From positions 1,364,001-1,428,000 of the forward strand of contig CANMNF010000001.1 of NCBI GenBank assembly GCA_947499255.1: 64,000 bases of DNA, given 5' to 3'. The position numbers and the translations under genes are program-made. Every line of letters starts with the position of its first letter. Position 1 is the stretch's first letter. Source of the DNA: an uncultured Sphingomonadaceae bacterium. Its GTDB lineage: Bacteria; Pseudomonadota; Alphaproteobacteria; Sphingomonadales; Sphingomonadaceae. Shown piece by piece: positions 17,214 through 25,407 of the stretch. The notes below the pieces were generated by a model. The model did no database searches. It saw only the letters and a list, made by a program, of their open reading frames with translations, and was not told the DNA's origin.

Positions 17214-18617
17214 ATGGAAGAGCGAGATGCAGTTGATCTGGCCGCCGACTGGGCGGATATCAATCAGGGGCTGCGCAAGGATTTGGGGCATCAACTGCAC
17301 ACGCAGTGGATCAAGCCTATCCAGCTGGGTAAATTCTCTCGCGAAACCGGCGTTCTGGAATTGTATCTACCAACCGAGTTCGCCGCGAACTGGGTGAATG
17401 ACCGCTATGCAGATCGCCTGTCGCTGGCATGGAAGATTGCCAGCAACAAGGTGCGCGAAGTCAACATCATGGTGCATCCCGGTCGCCGCCGGATTGCTGA
17501 TATCGATCTAAAAAACCATGACGGCTTTGGCCACCATGCTGCCAATGATGGCACGATGGCGATGGAATCCATTGGTGATGATGGCTTTACCGCGTCGATC
17601 GGGCTTGATCCTTCACAAACTTTCGCCGCTTTCGTAACCGGCACGACCAACATTCTCGCCAAGAATGCTGCTGAACGTATGGCCAAGCCGGAAAAACCGC
17701 AATTCTCGCCGCTCTATCTCAAAGGTGCGACCGGTCAGGGCAAATCGCATTTGATGCACGCCATTGGCCATTCTTACCTGCAAGCCCATCCGCGTGCGCG
17801 CATATTCTATTGCTCGGCCGAACGTTTCATGGTGGAATTTGTCCAAGCGTTAAAATCCAATGCCATGATGGAATTCAAAGCGCGGTTGCGCGGTTTCGAT
17901 CTGCTGCTGGTTGATGACATTCAATTCATCATCGGCAAGGCATCCGCACAAGAAGAACTGCTGTACACCATCGATGCGCTGCTGGCGGAAGGCAAACGTT
18001 TGGTCTTTGCCGCTGACCGTGCTCCGCAAGCTTTGGACGGCGTTGAACCGCGCCTGCTCTCGCGCCTGTCGATGGGCTTGGTGGCCGATATTCAGCCTGC
18101 CGATATTGAGCTGCGCCGAGCGATCCTGGAATCCAAGCTGACCAAATTTGCACCGCTCGAAGTGCCAGCTGATGTGATCGAGTTTCTCGCTCGCACCGTC
18201 AGTCGCAATGTGCGCGAACTGGTCGGCGGATTGAACAAGCTGATCGCTTATGCGCAATTGACCGGACAAGAAGTGTCGCTGCAACTCGCTGAAGAACAGC
18301 TGACCGATATCCTGTCGGCCAATCGCAAGCGCATCACCATTGATGAGATCCAGCGCACCGTGTGCCAGTTTTACCGCATTGATCGCAGCGAAATGTCGAG
18401 CAAGCGCCGCGCGCGCGCGGTGGTTCGTCCGCGCCAAGTGGCGATGTATCTGGCCAAAGTGCTCACCCCGCGCAGCTATCCTGAAATTGGCCGCAAATTT
18501 GGCGGGCGTGATCACTCCACCGTCATCCATGCGGTGCGTTTGATCGAAGATCTGCGCACGCGTGATGCCGATATGGATGGCGATGTGCGCTCTTTGCTGC
18601 GCCAGTTGGAAAGCTAA
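17214..18617 (+). CDS. dnaA: Chromosomal replication initiator DnaA
   Basis: AAA+ initiator that binds DnaA boxes and opens oriC. The 467-residue product has the N-terminal oligomerisation domain (LAADWADINQGLRKDLG), the Walker A region LKGATGQGKSHLMHAIGH, Walker B LLLVDDIQFI and the C-terminal DNA-binding domain with the signature GGRDHSTVIHAV. In the usual family pattern GxxGxGKTHL the Thr after Lys is replaced by Ser (GKSHL), a conservative change. ATG 17214 has AAAGGAC directly upstream; an in-frame ATG at 17148 would add 22 residues without family similarity. A strong terminator and a row of DnaA-box-like sites lie just behind the gene. Confidence 0.95.
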   Translation: MEERDAVDLAADWADINQGLRKDLGHQLHTQWIKPIQLGKFSRETGVLELYLPTEFAANWVNDRYADRLSLAWKIASNKVREVNIMVHPGRRRIADIDLKNHDGFGHHAANDGTMAMESIGDDGFTASIGLDPSQTFAAFVTGTTNILAKNAAERMAKPEKPQFSPLYLKGATGQGKSHLMHAIGHSYLQAHPRARIFYCSAERFMVEFVQALKSNAMMEFKARLRGFDLLLVDDIQFIIGKASAQEELLYTIDALLAEGKRLVFAADRAPQALDGVEPRLLSRLSMGLVADIQPADIELRRAILESKLTKFAPLEVPADVIEFLARTVSRNVRELVGGLNKLIAYAQLTGQEVSLQLAEEQLTDILSANRKRITIDEIQRTVCQFYRIDRSEMSSKRRARAVVRPRQVAMYLAKVLTPRSYPEIGRKFGGRDHSTVIHAVRLIEDLRTRDADMDGDVRSLLRQLES

Positions 18618-18624
18618 CAAGTTA

Positions 18625-18666
18625 CCGGCAACGCGGTCTCAATGGCTGCGTTGCCGGACCATTTTT
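18625..18666 (+). terminator. Intrinsic terminator of dnaA
   Basis: A perfect 10-bp stem (CCGGCAACGC with GCGTTGCCGG), a 13-base loop and a run of five T, starting 7 bases behind the dnaA stop. Confidence 0.88.
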
Positions 18667-18673
18667 CCGCAAC

Positions 18674-18883
18674 AGCTCCACACGATATCCACCCGATATC
18701 CACACGGTTGCCCACAATTTGCGCCTGCGCAGTTATGCCGGATGCATCCACAAGCTTGTGCGCAGCGTTTCAACAGGTCTGTCCACAGGCACCAAGCTGC
18801 ACCGCACTAACGGCAATAGATGACATTATCCCAAGCCAATCCCCCGCTCTTTCCCCGCCGCATCGCAGCCGTGCTCATCCACA
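18674..18883 (+). other. Cluster of DnaA-box-like 9-mers, candidate origin or DnaA-binding region
   Basis: Seven 9-mers close to TTATCCACA lie on the plus strand within 210 bases: 18674 AGCTCCACA, 18685 ATATCCACC, 18696 ATATCCACA, 18708 TTGCCCACA, 18744 GCATCCACA, 18779 CTGTCCACA and 18875 TCATCCACA; TTATCCCAA at 18826 is a weaker eighth. All share the CCAC core, and two differ from the consensus at one position or nearly so. The region holds no gene and lies between dnaA and the MoeB-like gene. It could be part of oriC or a DnaA titration/autoregulation site. No clear AT-rich unwinding element was seen inside it. Confidence 0.5.
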
Positions 18884-18933
18884 GCTTCGCAAGCAGCATT
18901 TGCACAGGCCCTCCCCTGCGTTAAGGGCAGCGC

Positions 18934-19698
18934 ATGGCCATGTCTCCAGAACGCCTTGATCGCTTTGCCCGGCATATTGTGCTGCCCGAAATTGGCGGCG
19001 CGGGTCAGGCCGCTTTGGTCGATACGCATATCGCCATTGTAGGGCTTGGCGGGATCGGTTCGCCCGCTTTGCAATATCTGGCGGGCGCGGGTGTCGGGCG
19101 TTTGACGCTGATCGATGATGATCAAGTCAGCGTGAGCAATCTGCAACGCCAGACGATCTATACCAGCCGCGATATCGGGCACGGCAAAGCTGTCGCCGCG
19201 CGCGGTTGGCTGGCCAATTTTGATGCCAAGCTGGAGGTGACGATCCACGATGATCGCCTTTCGCCAGACAATGCCGCTGCGCTGATCGGAACAGTTGATC
19301 TGGTGCTTGATGGCACAGACAATTTCGCCACCCGGCTTGCCGTGTCTGATGCTTGCGTGGCGCTTGGCGTGCCATTATTGTCGGCAGCTATTGGCCGGTT
19401 TCAGGGCCAGGTTGGCGCATTCGCTGGCCATCTTCGGGACCAGCCGTGTTACCGGTGCTTTGTTGGCGATGCCTTCGATGCCGAGGATTGCGACACTTGT
19501 GCCGAAGACGGCGTTTTGGGCGCGATGGTCGGCTGGGTTGGCAGCTTTGCCGCGATGCAGGCCGTGCGCGTCGCGATGGAAGGCAAAGCCGCATTTGGCG
19601 ATCCGGGCTGGGGGAAATTACACCTACTGGATGGGTTGAAGCCGGGGATGCGGACTTTGCGCATTGCAAAGGATGCTGAGTGTAGTGGCTGTGGTTAA
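18934..19698 (+). CDS. MoeB/ThiF-family adenylyltransferase (HesA/MoeB/ThiF)
   Basis: E1-like enzyme that adenylates the C-terminal glycine of a small sulfur carrier (MoaD or ThiS) for molybdopterin or thiamine synthesis. The 254 residues start with the family-typical RFARHIVLPEIGGAGQAAL, then the ATP loop AIVGLGGIGSPALQYLAGAG, the DDDQVSVSNLQRQ segment, LDGTDNFATR with its magnesium-binding Asp, and two zinc Cys pairs (CYRC and, near the end, CSGC). No rhodanese domain is attached. Which carrier it serves cannot be told, as no moa or thi gene lies nearby; the name moeB is the likelier choice. Confidence 0.9.
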   Translation: MAMSPERLDRFARHIVLPEIGGAGQAALVDTHIAIVGLGGIGSPALQYLAGAGVGRLTLIDDDQVSVSNLQRQTIYTSRDIGHGKAVAARGWLANFDAKLEVTIHDDRLSPDNAAALIGTVDLVLDGTDNFATRLAVSDACVALGVPLLSAAIGRFQGQVGAFAGHLRDQPCYRCFVGDAFDAEDCDTCAEDGVLGAMVGWVGSFAAMQAVRVAMEGKAAFGDPGWGKLHLLDGLKPGMRTLRIAKDAECSGCG

Positions 19699-19701
19699 GA
19701 C

Positions 19702-20403
19702 TTAACCCCCCAACACCTCCTCCACCCAAGCAGGCACCAATTCACTCGCCGGGCCGAGCTGTGTCTCATCGAAGAAGCGGCTGCCTTGCGATGGTTCTAA
19801 ATTCAGCTCCAGCGTGCGCGCGCCTGCTTGGCTGGCCTGAGCGACAAAGCCTGCGGCGGGATAGACTGCGCCGCTTGTGCCGATGCTGACGAACAGATCG
19901 GCGCGCGCCAGCGCATCGAAAATCCGCTCCATTTGATACGGCATTTCGCCAAACCACACGATGTCAGGCCGCATGGCCACTGCGCCGCATGATGGACATT
20001 GCGGGCCATCGCGCAAAGTGCCCCGCCAATCATGGCGCGCATCGCAGCTTTGGCACCACACGCGCAAAGCTTGCCCGTGCATATGCAGCACATCGCGCGC
20101 GCCGCCACGTTCATGCAGATCATCGATATTTTGCGTGACCAGCAACAGCTCGCCTGCAAATTCGCCGCTTAACCGGCCCAGCGCGATATGCGCGGCATTG
20201 GGCTGCGCAGCGATCACTTGCGCGCGGCGTTCATCATAAAAGCGCTGCACCAGATCGGGATCGCGGGCAAAGCCTTCAGGCGTTGCGACTTCTTCCACCG
20301 GGTGACCTTCCCACAAGCCATCTTCGGCGCGAAACGTGCGCAGGCCGCTTTCCGCGCTGACACCTGCACCTGTCAGGATTACGATTCTCTGCAAACTCGT
20401 CAT
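19702..20403 (-). CDS. cobB: NAD-dependent protein deacylase (sirtuin, CobB type)
   Basis: Sir2-family lysine deacylase using NAD. The 233-residue protein shows ILTGAGVSAESGLRTFR, the NAD-binding TQNIDDLHERGG, catalytic His in VLHMHGQ, and the zinc cysteines in WCQSC and CPSCG. The YDERR segment (Tyr and Arg three apart) is the pattern of class III sirtuins, which remove succinyl and other acidic acyl groups as well as acetyl; this specificity is inferred. The ATG at 20403 is selected because it begins directly before the Rossmann strand; the gene converges on the MoeB-like gene with three bases between the stops. Confidence 0.95.
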   Translation of the reverse strand: MTSLQRIVILTGAGVSAESGLRTFRAEDGLWEGHPVEEVATPEGFARDPDLVQRFYDERRAQVIAAQPNAAHIALGRLSGEFAGELLLVTQNIDDLHERGGARDVLHMHGQALRVWCQSCDARHDWRGTLRDGPQCPSCGAVAMRPDIVWFGEMPYQMERIFDALARADLFVSIGTSGAVYPAAGFVAQASQAGARTLELNLEPSQGSRFFDETQLGPASELVPAWVEEVLGG

Positions 20404-20488
20404 AGGCCAACCATACTGCGCCAGCCGAGCTTGTCGAAGCCGGGTTGTTCCTATTACAGCAGGTGATCGCAACAAGCGGGGACATTAG

Positions 20489-21217
20489 GTGGCACGAATC
20501 GGAATTATCGGCAGCGCTGGACGCATGGGGCAAGCGATTGCGGCGGTGCTGGAAAATGGCGCTCATGAACATGCAGGCGGTGTGGATGCAGGCGATGATC
20601 TCAGCGCGCTGGCCGCCGCGGCGCAATCGCTGGTGGATTTCTCCTCCCCCGCTGCTTTGGAAGCCAATTGCACCGCTGCTGCCAAGGCCGGTGTCCCTTT
20701 GCTGATCGGCACCACAGGGTTGGAGCAGGTCCATCACGCAATCATCGATGAGGCCGCCAAATCCATCCCTGTTCTGCAAACGGGCAACACCTCGCTCGGC
20801 GTCAATCTGCTGTGCCATCTGGCGCACCGCGCGGCAGAAACCTTGGGCGAGGATTGGGATATCGAGATCCTTGAAATGCACCACCGCGCCAAAGTGGATG
20901 CGCCTTCTGGTACAGCTTTGCTGCTTGGCATGGCAGCCGCCGAAGGACGCGGCATCAAGCTATCGGACCATAGCGAGCGCGGCCGCGATGGCATCACCGG
21001 AGCGCGCGAAGAAGGCGCAATCGGCTTTGCGAGCCTTCGCGGCGGCACTGTTGCAGGCGATCACAGCGTAATCCTGGCGGGAGAAGAAGAACGCATCACG
21101 CTCTCCCACTCAGCAGAGAACCGCGCGATTTTCGCACGCGGCGCGGTGAAAGCGGCGAGCTGGCTGATCGGGCGCGAGCCGGGCCGCTATACGATGAATG
21201 ATGTGCTGGGGTTGTGA
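20489..21217 (+). CDS. dapB: 4-hydroxy-tetrahydrodipicolinate reductase
   Basis: Second committed step of lysine and diaminopimelate synthesis; reduces the dehydrated dapA product with NAD(P)H. The 242 residues have the Rossmann loop IGSAGRMGQAI at the start, DFSSP, GTTG, and the catalytic signature HHRAKVDAPSGTALLLG. The start codon is GTG with GGGGA about nine bases upstream; an ATG start is not available. Its TGA overlaps the ATG of the next gene (TGATG), so translation is coupled. dapE of the same pathway lies at 26754-27902. Confidence 0.97.
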   Translation: MARIGIIGSAGRMGQAIAAVLENGAHEHAGGVDAGDDLSALAAAAQSLVDFSSPAALEANCTAAAKAGVPLLIGTTGLEQVHHAIIDEAAKSIPVLQTGNTSLGVNLLCHLAHRAAETLGEDWDIEILEMHHRAKVDAPSGTALLLGMAAAEGRGIKLSDHSERGRDGITGAREEGAIGFASLRGGTVAGDHSVILAGEEERITLSHSAENRAIFARGAVKAASWLIGREPGRYTMNDVLGL

Positions 21218-21873
21218 TGGAGCGCGATGCGAGCCTTGCGCATTACAAAGAGCAATTGCGTATCCTCGTTTGGTCCGGTTTCTTCAACGAGGCCGACCTT
21301 AGTGATTACCTTGAAGACACTGACTACGATGAGGATGCCAAGCCGCACAAATCGGCGCTAAGGGAATACGCTGTTGCCGAGATCGCGGCCAAACGCGAGG
21401 CCGAAGCTGATTGGCCTGAAGAAACCGATTGGGATCGACTCAATTCTGCATTCGGCGAACTGACGGCAAACGGCATTCTGGCTTTACATAATGCTGGATA
21501 CACCTCGAGCGATGCGCATGCGGACGCCTGGGGGATCATCAACACAGATAGCCCGGGAGCCTGGCGCGGCTTCGCTTACTACCACGGTCAGGACGTAGAA
21601 CGTGCTGTTGAGGGCTTGTCACTCTTTCTGGGGTTCGACGCCATAGCAGAAGGGATTGATGCCAAGCGCGCCATCGGTGAGGAAATCGTCGCTACACTTC
21701 GGGAGAGCGGCCTTGAGGTTCAGTGGAACGGCGATCCCGAAGTTCGCTTCCAAATCGACAATCTCGATTGGAAAAAACGGACCGATCCTCCCGAAGAAGG
21801 CAGCGATCAAGATGACGACGATGAGGGATCGCGCACCCTCTTCGGTTTCTTTCGCAGCATATTGCCCAGATGA
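21217..21873 (+). CDS. DUF6891-like protein of unknown function
   Basis: A 218-residue acidic, soluble protein without membrane segments or signal. Features that suggest the DUF6891 family are LVWSGFFNEADLSDYLED at the start, then a central DWDRLNSAFGELTANGILALHNAGYTSSDAHAD block and FAYYHGQDVERAVEG. The tail is very acidic (EGSDQDDDDEGS) and ends FGFFRSILPR. It overlaps dapB by one base and nth by four, so it is inserted in frame with their operon. Codon choice appears less GC-biased at third positions than in dapB and nth. Function is unknown. Confidence 0.7.
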   Translation: MERDASLAHYKEQLRILVWSGFFNEADLSDYLEDTDYDEDAKPHKSALREYAVAEIAAKREAEADWPEETDWDRLNSAFGELTANGILALHNAGYTSSDAHADAWGIINTDSPGAWRGFAYYHGQDVERAVEGLSLFLGFDAIAEGIDAKRAIGEEIVATLRESGLEVQWNGDPEVRFQIDNLDWKKRTDPPEEGSDQDDDDEGSRTLFGFFRSILPR

Positions 21874-22532
21874 CCAAAGACCAGATCTTCGAATTTTTCC
21901 GCCGCCTTGCCGAAGACAATCCCGCGCCGGAGACAGAGCTTGAATATGGCAATGCCTATCAGCTGGTCGTGGCCGTCGCGTTATCGGCGCAGGCGACGGA
22001 TGTGGGGGTGAACAAAGCGACGCGCGCGTTGTTTGCCAAGGTGGAGACGCCTGAGCAGATGCTGGAATTGGGCGAGGATGGGCTGAAACAGCACATCAAA
22101 ACTATCGGCCTGTTCAATTCCAAAGCCAAGAACGTGATCGCGCTGTCGCAATTGCTGGTCGACGAATATGGCGGCGAGGTTCCTGATACGCGTGAGGATC
22201 TGGTGCGGCTGCCCGGTGTGGGCCGCAAGACCGCCAATGTCGTGCTCAATTGCTGGTTTGGCCAAGAGACTTTCGCGGTCGACACGCATATTTTGCGCAT
22301 GGGCAATCGCACTGGCCTTGCCAAAGGCAAGACGCCTGATCATGTCGAGGCGAAGCTTGAAAGCCGCGTGCCGCAGCCTTTTCGCCTGCATGCGCATCAC
22401 TGGTTGATCCTGCATGGCCGCTATATCTGCAAAGCGCGCACACCGGAATGCTGGCGCTGTCAGCTCACCGATCTGTGCAGTTTCCACAAGAAAGTGCTTG
22501 CGGACCCCAAGGCGAAGGCGAAGAGGCAGTAA
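21870..22532 (+). CDS. nth: Endonuclease III
   Basis: DNA glycosylase/AP lyase for oxidised pyrimidines. The 220-residue protein has the helix-hairpin-helix LPGVGRKTANVVLNC with the catalytic lysine, the catalytic aspartate in FAVDTHILRMGNR, and the four-cysteine iron-sulfur motif in CKARTPECWRCQLTDLC (C-X6-C-X2-C-X5-C). It overlaps the DUF6891 gene by four bases. With mutM in the same window this is the second base-excision glycosylase. Confidence 0.97.
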   Translation: MTKDQIFEFFRRLAEDNPAPETELEYGNAYQLVVAVALSAQATDVGVNKATRALFAKVETPEQMLELGEDGLKQHIKTIGLFNSKAKNVIALSQLLVDEYGGEVPDTREDLVRLPGVGRKTANVVLNCWFGQETFAVDTHILRMGNRTGLAKGKTPDHVEAKLESRVPQPFRLHAHHWLILHGRYICKARTPECWRCQLTDLCSFHKKVLADPKAKAKRQ

Positions 22533-22591
22533 CGACCCGCGCCCCTTGCCCTCGCGCGCCATGTGCGGCATTTTCATAGGCGGAGGGATAT

Positions 22592-23347
22592 ATGATGGCA
22601 CAAGCTGCAAGACCGCAGATCGCGCGCGATTTGACCGCGGCCGATCTCACCCACGCGCTTGTCGCAGGGTGGCGCGATTTTATCAGCGCTCCGCTTTTCG
22701 GTCTGTTTTTTGGCGGCATCTATGTCGCAGCCGGGATCGGATTGTACTTTCTGGCTTTTGTAAAAGGCGAAGTCGCGCTGCTTATTCCGGCAGCCGCTGG
22801 CTTCCCCCTGCTAGCCCCGTTTGTTGCGGTGGGCCTGTATGAGGTGAGCCGCCGCCGCGAGCAGGCGCAGCCTTTGCGATGGAGGGCTATACTTGGCGCA
22901 ATACGCGGTCGCGGCGATGGGCAATTGTGGCTGATGGGCGGGATCGTGTTTGTCGGCTTCAGCTTCTGGGTAATTATCGCGCACACGATTTTTGCGATCT
23001 TTGTGGCAGGCTCTCCTGCTGGGGAATCGCTGGCCTTTCTTGCCACGCAGGAAGGCATTGCGATGCTGATCGTGGGCGGCGCTGTGGGCGCAGGGATCGC
23101 TTTTATCTTCTACGCCATCACTTTGATGAGCCTGCCCATGTTGGTGGACCGCGATGTCGATTTCATCACCGCGATCATCACCAGTTTTGGCGCGATTGGC
23201 GCGAATACCGGCGTGCTGATGAGCTGGGCCGTGATCATCGCGGTCGCTTTGTTCATCGCCATGCTGCCGCTGTTTCTGGGGCTGCTGGTGGTGCTGCCTG
23301 TGCTGGGCCATGCCACGTGGCATTTGTATCGCCGGGTGGTGATCTGA
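22592..23347 (+). CDS. DUF2189 family integral membrane protein
   Basis: A 251-residue protein with about six membrane segments. The start region ADLTHALVAGWRDFISAPLFGLFFGGIYVAAG and the loop FPLLAPFVAVGLYEVSRRRE are characteristic of DUF2189 membrane proteins, often found near respiratory genes, with no known function. GGAGGG at 22581-22586 is an excellent ribosome binding site for ATG 22592. The MSLPMLVDRDVDFITAIITS segment is the most conserved part. Located between nth and the potassium uptake genes, with its own unit likely. Confidence 0.85.
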   Translation: MMAQAARPQIARDLTAADLTHALVAGWRDFISAPLFGLFFGGIYVAAGIGLYFLAFVKGEVALLIPAAAGFPLLAPFVAVGLYEVSRRREQAQPLRWRAILGAIRGRGDGQLWLMGGIVFVGFSFWVIIAHTIFAIFVAGSPAGESLAFLATQEGIAMLIVGGAVGAGIAFIFYAITLMSLPMLVDRDVDFITAIITSFGAIGANTGVLMSWAVIIAVALFIAMLPLFLGLLVVLPVLGHATWHLYRRVVI

Positions 23348-23390
23348 CGCGCGCAGCGGTGCGGCATTATCTCTTTACGATCAAACAATA

Positions 23391-24737
23391 ATGCGCAACG
23401 AGAGCGATATGCTGGCCTTGCGCGATCCGATCCGGTTAATCCCGGCTTTGTTTCTTGGAGCGATTGTGGCGGGCACGTGCCTGCTCGCCCTGCCTTTTGC
23501 CACCAATTCCGGCGTGCCCGCCCCGCTGATGACGGCGTTGTTTACCTCCACATCGGCGGTGGCTGTAACCGGGCTGATCGTGGTGGATACGGCGACCTAT
23601 TGGTCCACCTTTGGCCAGATCGTGATCTTGCTGCTGTTCCAGATTGGCGGCTTTGGCATCATGACAGCGGCCACGTTGTTTGGCTTAATGGCCGGACGCG
23701 GTTTTGGCCTGCGCGACAGGATGGCAACGCAGGTTGAGCGCAATCGGTTGCAAACAGGCGATGCACGTTCGGTGCTGTGGCTGGTGATGAAAATCACGCT
23801 GGCGGTGGAATTGGTCGTGGCCACGATCTTGGCCGCGCGGCTTTACATCGCATATGATCACACCCCTCGCGAAGCGATCTGGCACGGCATATTTCATGCG
23901 ATCAGCGCGTTCAACAATGCCGGATTTTCCAGCTATTCAAACAGTTTGATGGGTTTTCAAACCGATCCTGTGATCCTTGTTCCCATTATGCTCGCGGTAA
24001 TCCTTACAGCGCTTGGTTTTCCGGTGATGCAGGATTTGCGCAGGCATCGCCGGCAATGGCGCGAATGGAGCTTGCACACCAAGATCACGATCTGGGGCAC
24101 GATCGCTTTGCTGGTGGTGGGCTTTTTCGCCTTATTGGTGATGGAATGGGGCAATGCCAAGACGCTGGGCCCGATGGGGCTTGGCGGCAAAATGCTCAAC
24201 GCTGCGGTTCATTCGGTGATGCCGCGCACGGCGGGCTTTAACAGCCTTGATGTGGGCGCTTTTCGTGATGAAACCTTGATGGTGAATTACTTCCTGATGT
24301 TCGTAGGCGGTGGCAGCGCCGGCACGGCAGGCGGCATCAAGATCACAACTTTTGTCGTCCTGCTCGCGATTGTTGTTTCAGAAATCTCGCGGCGCCGCGA
24401 TGCGGGCTTGTTCGGGCGCCGGTTTGGCCAAGCGGTGGAGCGCCAGGCGTTAACCGTGATCACACTGGCCGGAACGCTGATTTTTGGCGCGACTGTCTTG
24501 TTGTCCATGGTGACACCGCTGGCTTTTGAAGACCTGTTATTTGAAGCGATTTCGGCTTTTTCCACTGTCGGACTTTCCACTGGCATTACGGCTGAATTGC
24601 CGCCCACAGGGCAGCTTGTGATCATCGCGCTAATGTTCATTGGACGGGTTGGCACGATTACTGTGGCAACCGCGCTGGCCCTTGGCGCACAACCGCGCCC
24701 CTATCGCTATCCTGAGGAGAATCCCATTGTCGGCTAG
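23391..24737 (+). CDS. TrkH/KtrB-family potassium transporter subunit
   Basis: Integral membrane pore subunit for potassium uptake. The 448 residues contain four P-loop type repeats: SAVAVTGL, SAFNNAGFSSYS, RTAGFNSLD, and STVGLSTGITAELPP, each with the filter glycine. Length and the partner protein are those of the KtrB class rather than the longer TrkH. The partner gene starts inside the last codons of this one, with its ribosome binding site GAGGAGA at 24714-24720. Together they would form a gated, nucleotide-regulated K+ channel complex. Confidence 0.93.
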   Translation: MRNESDMLALRDPIRLIPALFLGAIVAGTCLLALPFATNSGVPAPLMTALFTSTSAVAVTGLIVVDTATYWSTFGQIVILLLFQIGGFGIMTAATLFGLMAGRGFGLRDRMATQVERNRLQTGDARSVLWLVMKITLAVELVVATILAARLYIAYDHTPREAIWHGIFHAISAFNNAGFSSYSNSLMGFQTDPVILVPIMLAVILTALGFPVMQDLRRHRRQWREWSLHTKITIWGTIALLVVGFFALLVMEWGNAKTLGPMGLGGKMLNAAVHSVMPRTAGFNSLDVGAFRDETLMVNYFLMFVGGGSAGTAGGIKITTFVVLLAIVVSEISRRRDAGLFGRRFGQAVERQALTVITLAGTLIFGATVLLSMVTPLAFEDLLFEAISAFSTVGLSTGITAELPPTGQLVIIALMFIGRVGTITVATALALGAQPRPYRYPEENPIVG

Positions 24738-25395
24738 CAATCCCAGACCTGCCCTTGTCATTGGCCTTGGCCGTTTTGGCGTGGCCGTTGGCCGCACGCT
24801 TGAACGCATGGGGCACGAAGTGCTTGGCGCGGACACATCGCCTGCATTGGTGCAGCAATATGCAAGCGACTTCACACAGATTGTTGAAGCCGATGGCACC
24901 GATATGGCCGCGCTCACCCAATTGGGCGTGGCCGATTTCAACGCCGCCGTCGTCGCCATCGGGAGCGATATTGAAGCAAGTGTTTTGAGCGTGCTGGCGT
25001 TAAGCGATCTGGGTGTCGCGAACATTTGGGCCAAAGCCACCAATGATAAACACGCCCGCATTCTGGAACGCACCGGCGCGCATCATGTGGTCTTCCCGGA
25101 ACAGCGGATGGGCGAACGCGTGGCGCGCCTTTTGAATGAGCGGTTGCTGGATTTTATCGATTTTGGCGATGACTTTGCGATTGCAAAACTCTCTGCCCCC
25201 TCCCCCATCGTGGGCGTCCCTTTGGTGACGAGCGAATGCCGCAAAAAGCATGACGTGACTGTGATTGGCGTAAAGCGAGAAGGCGAGGATTTTATCCACG
25301 CCGTGCCCGACACGCTGATTATGCCGGGCGATCAGCTGGTGGTTTCGGGCAAAGTTGATCGTATCGAAGCGTTCGCCGCGATTGATGGCGAGTGA
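24727..25395 (+). CDS. TrkA/KtrA-family regulatory subunit of K+ uptake
   Basis: Cytoplasmic RCK ring subunit that gates the membrane partner in response to nucleotides. The 222 residues have an RCK_N Rossmann domain (VIGLGRFGVAVGRTL, then ADTSP and VEADGTD) and an RCK_C domain (about 140-222, with PGDQLVVSGKVD). The single-RCK length is that of KtrA. The start is a TTG at 24727: SD GAGGAGA lies six bases before it, no ATG or GTG stands at a sensible place, and the next upstream in-frame start would sit 29 codons earlier inside the partner gene. It overlaps the transporter gene by 11 bases. Confidence 0.92.
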   Translation: MSASNPRPALVIGLGRFGVAVGRTLERMGHEVLGADTSPALVQQYASDFTQIVEADGTDMAALTQLGVADFNAAVVAIGSDIEASVLSVLALSDLGVANIWAKATNDKHARILERTGAHHVVFPEQRMGERVARLLNERLLDFIDFGDDFAIAKLSAPSPIVGVPLVTSECRKKHDVTVIGVKREGEDFIHAVPDTLIMPGDQLVVSGKVDRIEAFAAIDGE

Positions 25396-25407
25396 TGCGC
25401 TTATCGC

